64,000 nt of DNA from Lachnospiraceae bacterium. Lineage in GTDB: Bacteria > Bacillota > Clostridia > Lachnospirales > Lachnospiraceae. Location: NCBI GenBank assembly GCA_015057165.1, contig SVEY01000007.1, positions 51,537 to 115,536 of the forward strand, read 5' to 3'. Below, piece by piece: positions 54,620 through 63,715 of the stretch; positions within the stretch are counted from its first letter, which is position 1, and every line of letters begins with the position of its first letter. The notes under the pieces were generated by a model that saw only the letters and a program-made list of their open reading frames with translations, was not told where the DNA came from and made no database searches. The translations under genes were made by a program, and so were the position numbers.

Positions 54620-56301
54620 AATGCAATCACCTCCTCAGGTAGTATCGCTTCTGGAGCGTGTCGTCTTGCAATTCTATTAGATGCAGTTGTAAAGAATTTG
54701 TTACCAGCAAAGAATTCTCTTCGTGGCAATGTTGATACTACTCTTCCATCATGAAGCATGGCACAGCGACTAGCAAACCTTGCACAAAATTCTATATCAT
54801 GGCTTACCATAAGAATTGTCACGCCCGCTTCGGTTAGCTTATTAAGCATATTTCCTAATTCAATTTTTCTATCATAATCTAAGCCTTTAGTGGGCTCATC
54901 CATTAGTATTATTCGAGGTTCTAATAATAATAGTTTTGCAAATGCTAATACTTGCTGCTGACCAAAACTTAAATCATAGGGATGGAACTTCTCATATCCA
55001 TCTAATCCAACACCAGATAACATCTTGACTGTTCTGTCCTTTTTATCGGACACCGATATATCTAGGCCATGTAATGCTTCTTCTAATTCTTCAATAACAG
55101 TTACCTCTGTAAATAGTGCCATAGGATCTTGGGGAAGATAAACCATACCTTCATATCCTAATGGTGCATCCTTAACAGATTTTACCTTCTTTCCAAAAAC
55201 CTCTATCGTGCCGTAAGCTTGCTTTAAAGTCTGACATAGCACTGATAGTAAAGTACTCTTACCTGTTCCATTGCCACCCATAAGGGCAAATATCTCCCCT
55301 TCGTATACATCTAGGTTACAATCATTAAGCACTGCCTTAGACTCATCATATGCAAAGCCTATTTCTTTCATTCGAAGAACGATATTGCGCTTCGACTCTT
55401 CCTTATTTTCATCATGTAGCGTTCTCTTCTTATCAGAAAATGCGAATCTTTTCGCCATCCACCGTTGACCTTCTGCAACAGTTAGAGGCAAGCTAGTCTC
55501 ATCATCAGCCGAACCAAAACTACAGCTATCCGAATTTGCATCGCCCAGACCTTCAACATTCCTTGCAATAATCAGTGAAGTGGGAAGCCCACTTTTGAAG
55601 TTCAACTTAGCTGCAACATCACGAGGATTGCCAACATAATCAATACGAGCCTTGCTCATAGCCACAACCTTAGTAGCCATTCCATACACATCTTCTAGGT
55701 GATGCTCAACTACAATTATAGTAGTACCAAGTTCTGTATTAATCCTATTTAACATATCAAGGAAATTCCTTGCCGCTAGAGGATCAAGTTGCGCAATCGG
55801 CTCATCTAATATAAGAACTCTCGGTTCCATTACCATAACAGCAGCAAGATGAACCATCTGCATTTCGCCGCCTGACAGGGAATCCACGCTTCTATTAATC
55901 CAACTTTGCATTCCGAAGAATTCACATATTTCAGCTATCCTTCGTTGCATTGTTTCGTTGCTAAGTCCAAGATTCTCCATTCCAAATGCCAGCTCATGCC
56001 ACACCTTATCTGTAATCATTTGACTACTTGGATTTTGCCCTACATAGCCTATCTCTCTTGCAAGGATACGATCCTCATATTCCTCCACATCTTTATCGCA
56101 GAAATTAATCACACCTTCCCTTGTTCCATAAGGCGCAATGCTTGGAATAAGCTGCTTAATAAATGTTGTCTTACCACAACCTGAAGGTCCACAAATAAGC
56201 ACAAACTCCCCTTCATCTATAGTAAGATTAATATCATTTAGAGTAGGCTTATCATCGCCAGGATAGCTAAATATTAAGTTTTGTATATCTATTAATCTCA
56301 C
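54601..56301 (-). CDS. ECF transporter fused double ATPase
   Basis: 566 residues with two ABC domains in one chain. Domain 1 has CGPSGCGKTTF, DSLSGGEMQMVHL and LILDEPIAQLDP. Domain 2 (from about 310) has GGNGTGKST, DLSFGQQQVLAFA and IILMDEPTKGLDY. The signature of the second is LSFGQ in place of LSGGQ. The linker (about 235-310) is long and charged. It starts one base after the EcfT stop. It is a self-contained pair for this operon, distinct from EcfA1/EcfA2 at 15-16 kb. Confidence 0.9.
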   Translation of the reverse strand: MRLIDIQNLIFSYPGDDKPTLNDINLTIDEGEFVLICGPSGCGKTTFIKQLIPSIAPYGTREGVINFCDKDVEEYEDRILAREIGYVGQNPSSQMITDKVWHELAFGMENLGLSNETMQRRIAEICEFFGMQSWINRSVDSLSGGEMQMVHLAAVMVMEPRVLILDEPIAQLDPLAARNFLDMLNRINTELGTTIIVVEHHLEDVYGMATKVVAMSKARIDYVGNPRDVAAKLNFKSGLPTSLIIARNVEGLGDANSDSCSFGSADDETSLPLTVAEGQRWMAKRFAFSDKKRTLHDENKEESKRNIVLRMKEIGFAYDESKAVLNDCNLDVYEGEIFALMGGNGTGKSTLLSVLCQTLKQAYGTIEVFGKKVKSVKDAPLGYEGMVYLPQDPMALFTEVTVIEELEEALHGLDISVSDKKDRTVKMLSGVGLDGYEKFHPYDLSFGQQQVLAFAKLLLLEPRIILMDEPTKGLDYDRKIELGNMLNKLTEAGVTILMVSHDIEFCARFASRCAMLHDGRVVSTLPRREFFAGNKFFTTASNRIARRHAPEAILPEEVIAFCRDEM

Positions 56302-57186
56302 TTATTTCCACCCTAGAATTCTACTAGCCAACACTGGCACCAACATATATGCAAGATAGAAGATACTTAGAATTAGCATTTCATATATATCACCCATCAT
56401 GCCAAATGTCGGATAATAATAAACCTTGTATCCGCTAAATACTGTTACGATAAACGCCGGCACCAAAAGCCCAACAATTATTATCAAAAAGATTGCATCC
56501 GAAGTCTTAATTCTATAATTAGAACAATTACTTCTTCGTCCCACGCCATATCCCATGGCTGTCATTGTCTGGGAAGTGTCAATTGCATTTTCAAGAGTCC
56601 AGGAAATCACAATGGAAAATTCCTTGCCCCACTGCCTTGCTCTCTTAAATGGACCTTTTGTTACATTTCTTCCCATGCCAGCTTGAGCATTATGTACGGT
56701 GTTCATTCTTCTTCGAAGCATAGGTATATAATGAAGCGTCATTGCTATAACAAGACCAAGACTTGGAGCGAAGCTTCCGAACATAAATGTCAGCTTCTCA
56801 CCTGTAATAATACGCTGCATTATGTCGCACCACAGAAATGCTGCTGCAAACATCAGTCCAAATACCGCGCCATACATTCCTGCTTCAACTGTAATTCTAT
56901 TATCATTTATTAGAAATAGGACATGCATCCCATTATGAGATATAAGCATATTTCCTATTGTGGTTATAACAATAATTAGAAGTAGCCAGGGTATATATCT
57001 AAGATATTTCTTTCCCCCTTGTAAATGAATCTCATACAAGGAAGCTCCAAACAATGATAGCAATATCAATAATGGATTGACGCTACACATTGTAAGTACA
57101 AGCGCCATAACTAGATATATAAATGCAAACCAAGGATGAATTAACCCTAATCCTCTATTATCTAATAGCTTATTACGTAGTACCAT
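56302..57186 (-). CDS. ECF transporter transmembrane subunit EcfT (dedicated)
   Basis: 294 residues, five to seven membrane helices. The coupling helices are TVHNAQAGMGRNVTKG and TMTAMGYGVGRRSNCS, which replace the usual ARG motifs of the shared EcfT. Its start overlaps the DUF4430 gene by 25 nt and its end abuts the double ATPase gene. This makes a group I (dedicated) ECF system. Confidence 0.85.
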   Translation of the reverse strand: MVLRNKLLDNRGLGLIHPWFAFIYLVMALVLTMCSVNPLLILLSLFGASLYEIHLQGGKKYLRYIPWLLLIIVITTIGNMLISHNGMHVLFLINDNRITVEAGMYGAVFGLMFAAAFLWCDIMQRIITGEKLTFMFGSFAPSLGLVIAMTLHYIPMLRRRMNTVHNAQAGMGRNVTKGPFKRARQWGKEFSIVISWTLENAIDTSQTMTAMGYGVGRRSNCSNYRIKTSDAIFLIIIVGLLVPAFIVTVFSGYKVYYYPTFGMMGDIYEMLILSIFYLAYMLVPVLASRILGWK

Positions 57187-58013
57187 AATATATCCTCGCC
57201 GCCTTTAAGATAATAAGAATTACAACCCCTGTTAGGTGCTCTTCCATTCACATTATACATCCAACCACTATCATGTCCCGCATCAAATTCCTTTAGATGA
57301 TTAATCGCACTCACATATGAAGAACCCTTGAATGCATACTGAATGCCATTAGCATCACAAGCTTGCTTTAACGCCTCATCAACGCCAACTCTTCCATCAC
57401 CATTGGTATCAGATATGGTCATAGTTCGTGTCGATAAAATACTTGGATTAGCTGCGTAAGGTTCTAACTGAGGGTTACCATTTGCAGTCAATACGCCATT
57501 ACCACTTATAGAAGAACAATCAATAGCTATTGTACAGTCAACTGATGCACGTGGTTGCTCTTCGCCTGATCCTGACCAATCACCAGAGCCTCCATCAGAA
57601 CTATAAGTTGTCCCCCAGGAATTAGCTGTAGACGCATCATTAGAAGCCCCACCAACTCCAGCCATGCCAGCTCCACCAACACCAGCCGAAGAACCATCGC
57701 CTGTAATCATTCCAGTGCTTCCATCGTAACTTGTTCCATTTCCACCAGCCTTAGTAGCATTTAATTTTGCCAAGTCTTCTTCTGTTACATTAGCATTAAA
57801 CAGATTGGTATCATCCGTTGTTGAATTAGTTGTATTTGCTTTGGCTGTTAGTTCCGTGTTCGAAGAACCATCACTAGACCTATCAGCTGATGATATAGTA
57901 ACGCCAAGTCCAATACCGGCCGCAGTCAGTACAACTATCGCAATAACAATTACAATCTTAATATTCTTTTTTTCTTTAAAAAAGTCAATGGATTTTTCCT
58001 TAAAGCTTCTCAT
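57162..58013 (-). CDS. Membrane-anchored DUF4430 protein with an EF-hand-like loop
   Basis: 283 residues. One membrane helix (about 19-40) anchors it; a long Ser/Gly/Thr-rich spacer follows (about 45-160). The C-terminal DUF4430 domain (about 165-283) ends SGWMYNVNGRAPNRGCNSYY, then LKGGEDILWYYV, as in the beta-domain of transcobalamin. DTNGDGRVGVDE is a perfect 12-residue EF-hand/dockerin-type calcium loop in its middle. AGGAAG precedes the ATG. It is the first gene after the riboswitch, so it is a likely surface ligand-binding partner. Confidence 0.82.
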   Translation of the reverse strand: MRSFKEKSIDFFKEKKNIKIVIVIAIVVLTAAGIGLGVTISSADRSSDGSSNTELTAKANTTNSTTDDTNLFNANVTEEDLAKLNATKAGGNGTSYDGSTGMITGDGSSAGVGGAGMAGVGGASNDASTANSWGTTYSSDGGSGDWSGSGEEQPRASVDCTIAIDCSSISGNGVLTANGNPQLEPYAANPSILSTRTMTISDTNGDGRVGVDEALKQACDANGIQYAFKGSSYVSAINHLKEFDAGHDSGWMYNVNGRAPNRGCNSYYLKGGEDILWYYVISY

Positions 58014-58079
58014 TATTTCTTCCTAATACAAGTCGCATTTCCTATAATTAACCACCCTGCTTACAAGTCACATTTCCAA

Positions 58080-58113
58080 TAAAAAAATCTGCCCTGCCAT
58101 AAGGCAAAGCAGA
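58080..58113 (-). terminator. Riboswitch-controlled intrinsic terminator
   Basis: On the minus strand TCTGCTTTGCC, TTAT and GGCAGGGCAGA form an 11-bp stem with two U-G pairs, and TTTTTTTATT follows. It lies between the aptamer and the DUF4430 gene start, 67 nt upstream of the ATG. It should stop transcription when cobalamin is bound. Confidence 0.85.
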
Positions 58114-58287
58114 ATTAATAATTATACGCATAGTAATACAAAGTCTCCGCCATCACATATATCGTGAGATTACATGTATTATGAAAGCACGCATAATGCG
58201 AAATCACACATAATGCAATTACTAAGACTCGTAGTTAATACGCGGCACTTTCTGCTCCATTGCCCAAGCAAAACAATCCTCTCTTAT

Positions 58288-58446
58288 GACAGGTCTCCTG
58301 GCTTGTAGATTGTACACATAGTGTACGTAGTGATAAACCTTCTCAAACTCATCCATTCACAAATGGTGTCCGTTCAATGGTGCACATATCACCTAGTCTC
58401 TTACAGTAATGGCTGTTGCTTCGGCTTCTAACCGAATTCCCTATTA
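58288..58446 (-). promoter_or_regulatory. Cobalamin riboswitch aptamer
   Basis: On the minus strand the B12 box AGCCAGGAGACCTGTC (58288-58303) is intact. The 5' part reads AATAGGGAATTCGGTTAGAA, then GCCGAAGCAACAGCCATTACTGTAA, matching the P3-J6/3 core. The common CCCGCNACTG segment appears as GCCATTACTG, a variation of two bases. It heads the DUF4430-ECF-toroid operon. A promoter with TTTACA or TATAAT elements lies around 58480-58510 but is not clear. No terminator separates secA from this leader. Confidence 0.93.
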
Positions 58447-58535
58447 AGTATTGCTACATCATAAGATATGTATGTATATTATATTTTCAATCTGTAAAAT
58501 GTTATATTATTTATACAGTATTATTCGTAATGATA

Positions 58536-61100
58536 TTACGGACGTCCGTGGCAGAACTTATATTTCTTACCAGAACCGCAAGGACATGGACTATTAGGTC
58601 GAATCTTCTCTTCCTTTCTACGCATAGGTCCTCTAACACTTTCTTCCTTGTTGGTTCCAGTTTCTTTCGCGACTTCTTCACGTTCCATCTTCTTCTCAAT
58701 ACGAACACGATAAAGCATCTGAACAGTCTCTGTACGAATCGCTTCGTTCATAGCATCTACCATATCGTAGCTTGCCATCTTGTATTCATCAACAGGATTA
58801 CGCTGACCATAAGCCTGAAGTCCAATTCCCTGGCGAAGCTGATCCATATCATCGATTTCTTCCATCCACTTCTTATCAATAACACGAAGCAAGACAATTC
58901 TCTCTATCTCTCTAAATGCATCAGGATCATCGAATTCCGCTTCTTTCGCCTCATACATCTCGTATGCTTTCTTAAGGAGTTTCTCCTTAAGATCATCCAC
59001 ACAATTTATATCATCAAGTGTACTTGCATCGAACTTCTCAAAAGGAATAATCTCTCGTATAACTGAATTCATCTCTGACAAATCCCAGTTATCAACGGCG
59101 ATTTCATCAGAACAGCACATATCAATTGCGTTATATAAATCAGTCTCAACCATGTTAAGAATCTGTTCTTTCATGTTTTCACCAGCAAGAACTCTTCTTC
59201 TCTGTTCGTAGATTAATTCACGCTGGTCATTCATAACCTGATCATACTCGAGAAGATTCTTTCTTATTGCAAAGTTGTTACTCTCTATCTTCTTCTGAGC
59301 ATTCTCAAGAGCATTACTTAACATCTTATGCTGAATCTCATCAGTCTCAGCAACTCCGAGAGAATTAAATACAGTCATAAGTCTCTCAGAACCGAATAGC
59401 CTCATAAGGTCATCTTCAAGTGATACGTAGAATTTAGATTCTCCCACGTCACCTTGTCGACCTGAACGACCACGAAGCTGATTGTCAATACGGCGAGACT
59501 CGTGACGCTCTGTACCTATAATCTTAAGTCCGCCTGCTGCCTTTGCTTCTTCATCAAGCTTAATATCAGTACCACGACCAGCCATATTAGTAGCAATTGT
59601 AACAGCGCCGTGTTTGCCTGCTTCTGCTATAATCTCAGCTTCTTTCTCGTGGAATTTCGCATTTAACACATTATGAGGTATTCCTTCTTTGCGAAGACGT
59701 CTTGATATCTCCTCTGATACATCAATTGTGATTGTACCAACAAGAACTGGCTGTCCCTTTGCATGCGACCTCTTAACTTCCTCAATAACGGAAATGTACT
59801 TTCCATTCTTAGTCTTATATACAGCATCGTCATGGTCAACTCTTATCATTGGCTTATTAGTTGGAATCTCAATAACATCCATTCCATAGATATCTCTGAA
59901 TTCCTGTTCCTCTGTAAGACCTGTACCAGTCATACCAGCTTTCTTATCATATTTATTAAAGAAGTTCTGGAATGTAATATTAGCAAGAGTCATGGACTCT
60001 CTCTTAACCTTAACATGCTCTTTTGCTTCAATAGCCTGATGAAGACCATCTGAATAGCGACGCCCAGGCATAATACGACCTGTAAAGGAATCTACTATCA
60101 ATATCTGATCGTCTTGAACTACATAATCCTGATCTCTATGCATTAAGTTATGCGCACGAAGAGCAAGAATTACATTATGCTGAATCTCAAGGTTCTCTGC
60201 ATCAGCCAGGTTATCAATATGGAAGAATTCCTCTGTCTTCTTAACACCCTGAGCCGTAAGGTTAACTACCTTGTCTTTCTCATTAACAATAAAGTCTCCT
60301 GTCTCCTCTTGAACAACTCCCATTATGGCATCCATTTTAGAGAATTCAGGAAGATCCTCACCTCTCTGCAACTGACGAGCCAACACATCACACATCTCGT
60401 ATAACTTAGTTGACTTACCAGACTGACCAGAAATAATGAGTGGTGTTCTAGCCTCATCAATAAGTACTGAATCCACCTCATCAATAATGGCATAATGAAG
60501 ACCACGCTGTACAAGCTGGTTCTCGTATACAACCATATTGTCACGAAGATAATCAAAACCATCTTCATTATTAGTTATATAAGTAATATCAGCATTGTAT
60601 GCTTCTCTTCTCTCATCCCTGTCCATATCACTAAGTACAGCCTTACAGGTTAATCCAAGGAATTCATGTAATTTACCCATCTCTGTAGCATCACGCTTAG
60701 CAAGGTAATCGTTAACTGTAACAATATGAACGCCTTTGCCTTCTAAGGCATTAAGATATGCTGGAGCTGTTGCAGCTAATGTCTTACCTTCACCAGTCTT
60801 CATCTCAGCAATACGACCCTGATGAAGGATTATACCACCAATAAGCTGTACTCTAAAATGCTCCATACCAAGAACTCTTCTTGAAGCCTCTCGAACTACT
60901 GCAAATGCTTCTACAAGAAGATCGTCTAATGTCTCTCCTTCACTAAGTCTTTTCTTGAAGTAATCTGTCTTAGCCTGCAATTCTTCATCAGAAAGTGACA
61001 TCATCTCTGAGCGAAGTGCTTCAATCTCATCAACAGTCTTCTCTACAAGTTTAATTTCTCTCTCACTATGAGTTCCGAAAATCTTATCTAGTAAACTCAT
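58536..61100 (-). CDS. secA: Protein translocase ATPase SecA
   Basis: 854 residues. The DEAD motor has [20 protein letters not shown] (Walker A), [46 protein letters not shown] and [10 protein letters not shown]. The C-terminus is a SEC-C zinc motif, [14 protein letters not shown], for SecB/phospholipid/ribosome contacts. The full set is intact. It is the only clear gene of the translocase here besides secY; raiA and prfB, common neighbours, are absent. Confidence 0.98.
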   Translation of the reverse strand: MSLLDKIFGTHSEREIKLVEKTVDEIEALRSEMMSLSDEELQAKTDYFKKRLSEGETLDDLLVEAFAVVREASRRVLGMEHFRVQLIGGIILHQGRIAEMKTGEGKTLAATAPAYLNALEGKGVHIVTVNDYLAKRDATEMGKLHEFLGLTCKAVLSDMDRDERREAYNADITYITNNEDGFDYLRDNMVVYENQLVQRGLHYAIIDEVDSVLIDEARTPLIISGQSGKSTKLYEMCDVLARQLQRGEDLPEFSKMDAIMGVVQEETGDFIVNEKDKVVNLTAQGVKKTEEFFHIDNLADAENLEIQHNVILALRAHNLMHRDQDYVVQDDQILIVDSFTGRIMPGRRYSDGLHQAIEAKEHVKVKRESMTLANITFQNFFNKYDKKAGMTGTGLTEEQEFRDIYGMDVIEIPTNKPMIRVDHDDAVYKTKNGKYISVIEEVKRSHAKGQPVLVGTITIDVSEEISRRLRKEGIPHNVLNAKFHEKEAEIIAEAGKHGAVTIATNMAGRGTDIKLDEEAKAAGGLKIIGTERHESRRIDNQLRGRSGRQGDVGESKFYVSLEDDLMRLFGSERLMTVFNSLGVAETDEIQHKMLSNALENAQKKIESNNFAIRKNLLEYDQVMNDQRELIYEQRRRVLAGENMKEQILNMVETDLYNAIDMCCSDEIAVDNWDLSEMNSVIREIIPFEKFDASTLDDINCVDDLKEKLLKKAYEMYEAKEAEFDDPDAFREIERIVLLRVIDKKWMEEIDDMDQLRQGIGLQAYGQRNPVDEYKMASYDMVDAMNEAIRTETVQMLYRVRIEKKMEREEVAKETGTNKEESVRGPMRRKEEKIRPNSPCPCGSGKKYKFCHGRP

Positions 61101-61347
61101 CTACTCACTCCTTAATATCATTTATTCCAAAACAAGTGTATTTCTATTAATTTCACACTTTGTAATTATATCAGAAAATAGCTTTATATTAAATATGTAT
61201 TTCTATCCAAGGCTGTTAAAACCTTTGCATTAATAAAAAAATATGCTTGACAAAAGCGTTCTTTGTATAAATTATCTGATAACTCCAGCAAGTTTTTTGA
61301 CAATTTGCGACAATTTAAGTTATTTGACTAAATTTTCTAATTTTTTA

Positions 61348-61376
61348 TTGACAAAATTCTAAATGAGTAGTATTAT
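61348..61376 (+). promoter_or_regulatory. Consensus promoter of the large non-coding RNA
   Basis: TTGACA (61348-61353), 17-nt spacer and TATTAT (61371-61376). Transcription is predicted to begin near 61383. The rest of 61101-61347, between the secA start and here, is AT-rich and holds no gene. Confidence 0.82.
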
Positions 61377-61382
61377 TCTATT

Positions 61383-62041
61383 ATCAACAAACCAAGACAA
61401 ACTAAATCACTTAATTAAGTGATTAAGGTTGATAGATAGGATGTAAAAGTATTGTGGAAGGTTTATACCAGCGATGAAGTAAAGATATCGTGGACAATAC
61501 TTTTAGATTAATAAAATGACTGGTAGTTGACCTAGAATTAAAAGATATAAACTTAATATAGTAGTAAATGTAGTATAGTAAAAAAGCGGTTATCAATTAG
61601 TGAGGATTAGATGAATCGCAATAAACTTTAAATTCTAGGTTAACAGGTCATTTAAAAGAAGCCTATCGAATAACCAATCCATAAGGAGAGGTTATATAAT
61701 GAGATTCTTAAGAAAAGGAGGTACGGACCACCAGCATAAGTAATTGGTAAAACGGAACCAGGCTCAACTGGTATATGTTGAGATCTTATTCGACGAAGAT
61801 GCAAATCCAACTTTTAGATAGAAGCTATTTAAGCTGTGCCGTAGGGCGAGAGAGTGAAGTTAAAAGGAATGAAGCAAAGGGAATTGAGTAAGAAGAAAAG
61901 ATTTGATTTAATATAGATTAATCGAACTTAATAAAAATTTTATAGAAAGGTGGTACAGTCCATTGGACAGTATTGAGAACTCAAAATAAGAAGGGGTATC
62001 CTGATTGGTGACGAGAAAGCCAGCAAGATATCCCTTCTTTA
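61383..62041 (+). ncRNA. Large (about 660 nt) structured non-coding RNA
   Basis: No sizeable ORF exists on either strand. Helices seen by eye: TATCAAC/GTTGATA (61382-61388, 61428-61434) around AATCACTTAATTAAGTGATT; TAAAAGTATTGT/ACAATACTTTTA (61444-61455, 61494-61505); AAATGAC/GTCATTT (61514-61520, 61647-61653) continuing to GTTGACCTAGAATT/AATTCTAGGTTAAC (61526-61539, 61631-61644) and AAAG/CTTT; GCGGTT/AATCGC; TCGAATAA/TTATTCGA (61666-61673, 61786-61793); CTCAAC/GTTGAG; GTCC/GGAC. It lies between secA and map, opposite to both. Size and ornateness recall the ROOL/OLE/GOLLD sort of RNA, but I cannot assign it. Confidence 0.82.
61699..61743 (+). CDS. 14-codon ORF inside the large RNA (possible)
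   Basis: ATG at 61699, preceded eight nt upstream by AAGGAGAG, encodes MRFLRKGGTDHQHK and stops at TAA. It also contains AAAAGGAGGT, a perfect anti-SD match with no start after it. The site lies within the TCGAATAA/TTATTCGA helix domain. Translation is uncertain; the SD-like bases could instead serve as structure. Confidence 0.3.
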   Translation: MRFLRKGGTDHQHK

Positions 62042-62042
62042 T
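61988..62042. terminator. Terminator closing the large RNA and the map gene
   Basis: AAGAAGGGGTATC (61988-62000) and GATATCCCTTCTT (62027-62039) make a 13-bp stem with one G-U pair, with an inner partial stem TGATTGG/CCAGCAA. TTTAT follows on the plus strand and TTATTTTG on the minus strand, so it can work both ways. Confidence 0.85.
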
Positions 62043-62066
62043 GTTGTGACATTATTCCTTATTTCA

Positions 62067-62936
62067 TTACCACGAAATCAATTCATACCCATCTTCTGTT
62101 ACAAGAATCTGGTATTCCCATTGCGCAGATGGTTTGCCATCTAAAGTCGACACTTCCCATCCGTTAATAGGATCAGTCTTAATAGTATGTTTGCCCATAT
62201 TAACCATAGGCTCAATAGTGAACATCATACCAGGAACCATTATCATTCCTTCTCCTCTGTTAGACACATAACTAACCCAAGGATCTTCATGGAATTCAAG
62301 TCCCACACCATGTCCGCCTATTTCTCTAACTATTGTATAACCATTATCATGTGCATATTCTTTAATTGCAGCACCAACATTTCCAATAGGTTCCCAAGGC
62401 TTAACTTCTTTAAGTCCAATATCGCAGCATTCTTTTGCCACCTTAACAAGCCTTTTCTTCTCCTCAGACACATCTCCTATCAAAAACATTCTTGATGAAT
62501 CTGAAAAGTATCCATCTAGAATTGTAGAACAATCTACATTAATGATATCTCCAGACTTAAGGACCACATCCTCTCCGGGAATACCATGACAGACCTGCTC
62601 ATTAACCGATGTACATACACTCTTAGGAAATCCATCATAATTAAGAGGAGCACATATGCCCCCCATCTTAGTCGTAACATCACTTACAATGTCATCTATC
62701 TCTTGAGTTGTCATTCCTTCACATATTTTCTCAGCAACGGCATCAAGGGCAGCCATATTAATCTTGGCACTCTTCTTGATACTCTCTACTTCTACAGGAA
62801 CCTTAATCAAATCATGATCTGGAACTTCATAACCCTGGTTGTATAGAGAATTAAGCTTATTATCGAAAGCTTCATGACACTGTTTATACTTCTTACCGCT
62901 AAGACACCAACATGGTGAATTTCTTCCTATCTTCAT
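62067..62936 (-). CDS. map: Type I methionine aminopeptidase with N-terminal SEC-C zinc motif
   Basis: 289 residues. IGRNSPCWCLSGKKYKQCH at the N-terminus is a SEC-C type zinc knuckle. The peptidase has the metal ligands in NVDCSTILDGYFSDSS (two Asp), GGHGVGLEFHEDP (His), FTIEPMV (Glu) and WEYQILVTEDG (Glu; the usual EH is EY). It removes N-terminal Met. It is outside the ribosomal operon, where map often sits after adk. It converges on the large RNA. Confidence 0.93.
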   Translation of the reverse strand: MKIGRNSPCWCLSGKKYKQCHEAFDNKLNSLYNQGYEVPDHDLIKVPVEVESIKKSAKINMAALDAVAEKICEGMTTQEIDDIVSDVTTKMGGICAPLNYDGFPKSVCTSVNEQVCHGIPGEDVVLKSGDIINVDCSTILDGYFSDSSRMFLIGDVSEEKKRLVKVAKECCDIGLKEVKPWEPIGNVGAAIKEYAHDNGYTIVREIGGHGVGLEFHEDPWVSYVSNRGEGMIMVPGMMFTIEPMVNMGKHTIKTDPINGWEVSTLDGKPSAQWEYQILVTEDGYELISW

Positions 62937-62956
62937 TACTTTTCCCTTTAAAATGT

Positions 62957-63697
62957 TTATTTATCTTTCTTTACTTCATCTGGTCCGTTAACACCATTTA
63001 TATAATTAACCTTATCATGATGAATTGTAATCTCGCCAAACTCTAACTTCTGATAATTGTCATCAATTTCAATCTTATAATCATTCTTAATCATGTTGTT
63101 ATATTCATAACCATCATAATTATATTCGAAATAATTAACACCCTTTTCTGCAACAAGCTTTCCCTGGTACTTCTCCCCTAATGCAATTTGCTCAATGGTC
63201 TCATTAATGAAATCTCTTGATACAGGCATATTATTCTTCTGCTCATCTAACAGATCTTCCCAGAAATCATTCTGACTATTAGCAAGCTTTGTCTTCTCTT
63301 CTTCATTTAATGTAATGTTGTTTTCTTTGGCAAGGTCATACATTATCCTATCATGTATCGCCATATTCATGGCTGTATTTCTAGCAGAAACAGAGACAAA
63401 TTCTCCATTAAGATATGTATTCCACCAGTCCTTAGTTGACTCAGGATTGTAAATCTGCGCTTCCTTCTCAACCTTCTCTTCTTCATAAAGCACATAAAAA
63501 GAGAGATCCTTGTAATAAAGTTTCTCTCCATTAATTGTCGCAGCAACATCATCAAGATGCTCAGAGAATATAAAAGCCTCCTTAGACTTAAATCCTCTGT
63601 AGCATACAAAGACAATTATCGCCACGACTACTATTGCAATCGGAATAAATATAAATAATTTTTTCTTAGAACTAGTTTTATTCGATTTGTGGTCCAT
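62957..63697 (-). CDS. SurA-N-like membrane-anchored protein
   Basis: 246 residues. A cytosolic basic N-terminus and one membrane helix (about 14-34) precede a helical domain whose first part DDVAATINGEKLYYKDLSFY resembles the SurA/PrsA N-terminal chaperone region (a short ING-x-x-L/I motif). No PPIase domain follows. A role as an extracytoplasmic folding helper is possible. It lies 21 nt upstream of map and 19 nt downstream of the NlpC/P60 gene. Confidence 0.6.
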   Translation of the reverse strand: MDHKSNKTSSKKKLFIFIPIAIVVVAIIVFVCYRGFKSKEAFIFSEHLDDVAATINGEKLYYKDLSFYVLYEEEKVEKEAQIYNPESTKDWWNTYLNGEFVSVSARNTAMNMAIHDRIMYDLAKENNITLNEEEKTKLANSQNDFWEDLLDEQKNNMPVSRDFINETIEQIALGEKYQGKLVAEKGVNYFEYNYDGYEYNNMIKNDYKIEIDDNYQKLEFGEITIHHDKVNYINGVNGPDEVKKDK

Positions 63698-63715
63698 ATA
63701 CTATTTCTTATACAA

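Noticed and set aside
61383-62041. tmRNA, RNase P RNA, SRP RNA, 6S RNA or group II intron as the identity of the large RNA
   Set aside because: No CCA-type acceptor end or tag ORF, no GAGGAAAGTC-like P4 core, no SRP tetraloop domain and no intron domain V were seen.
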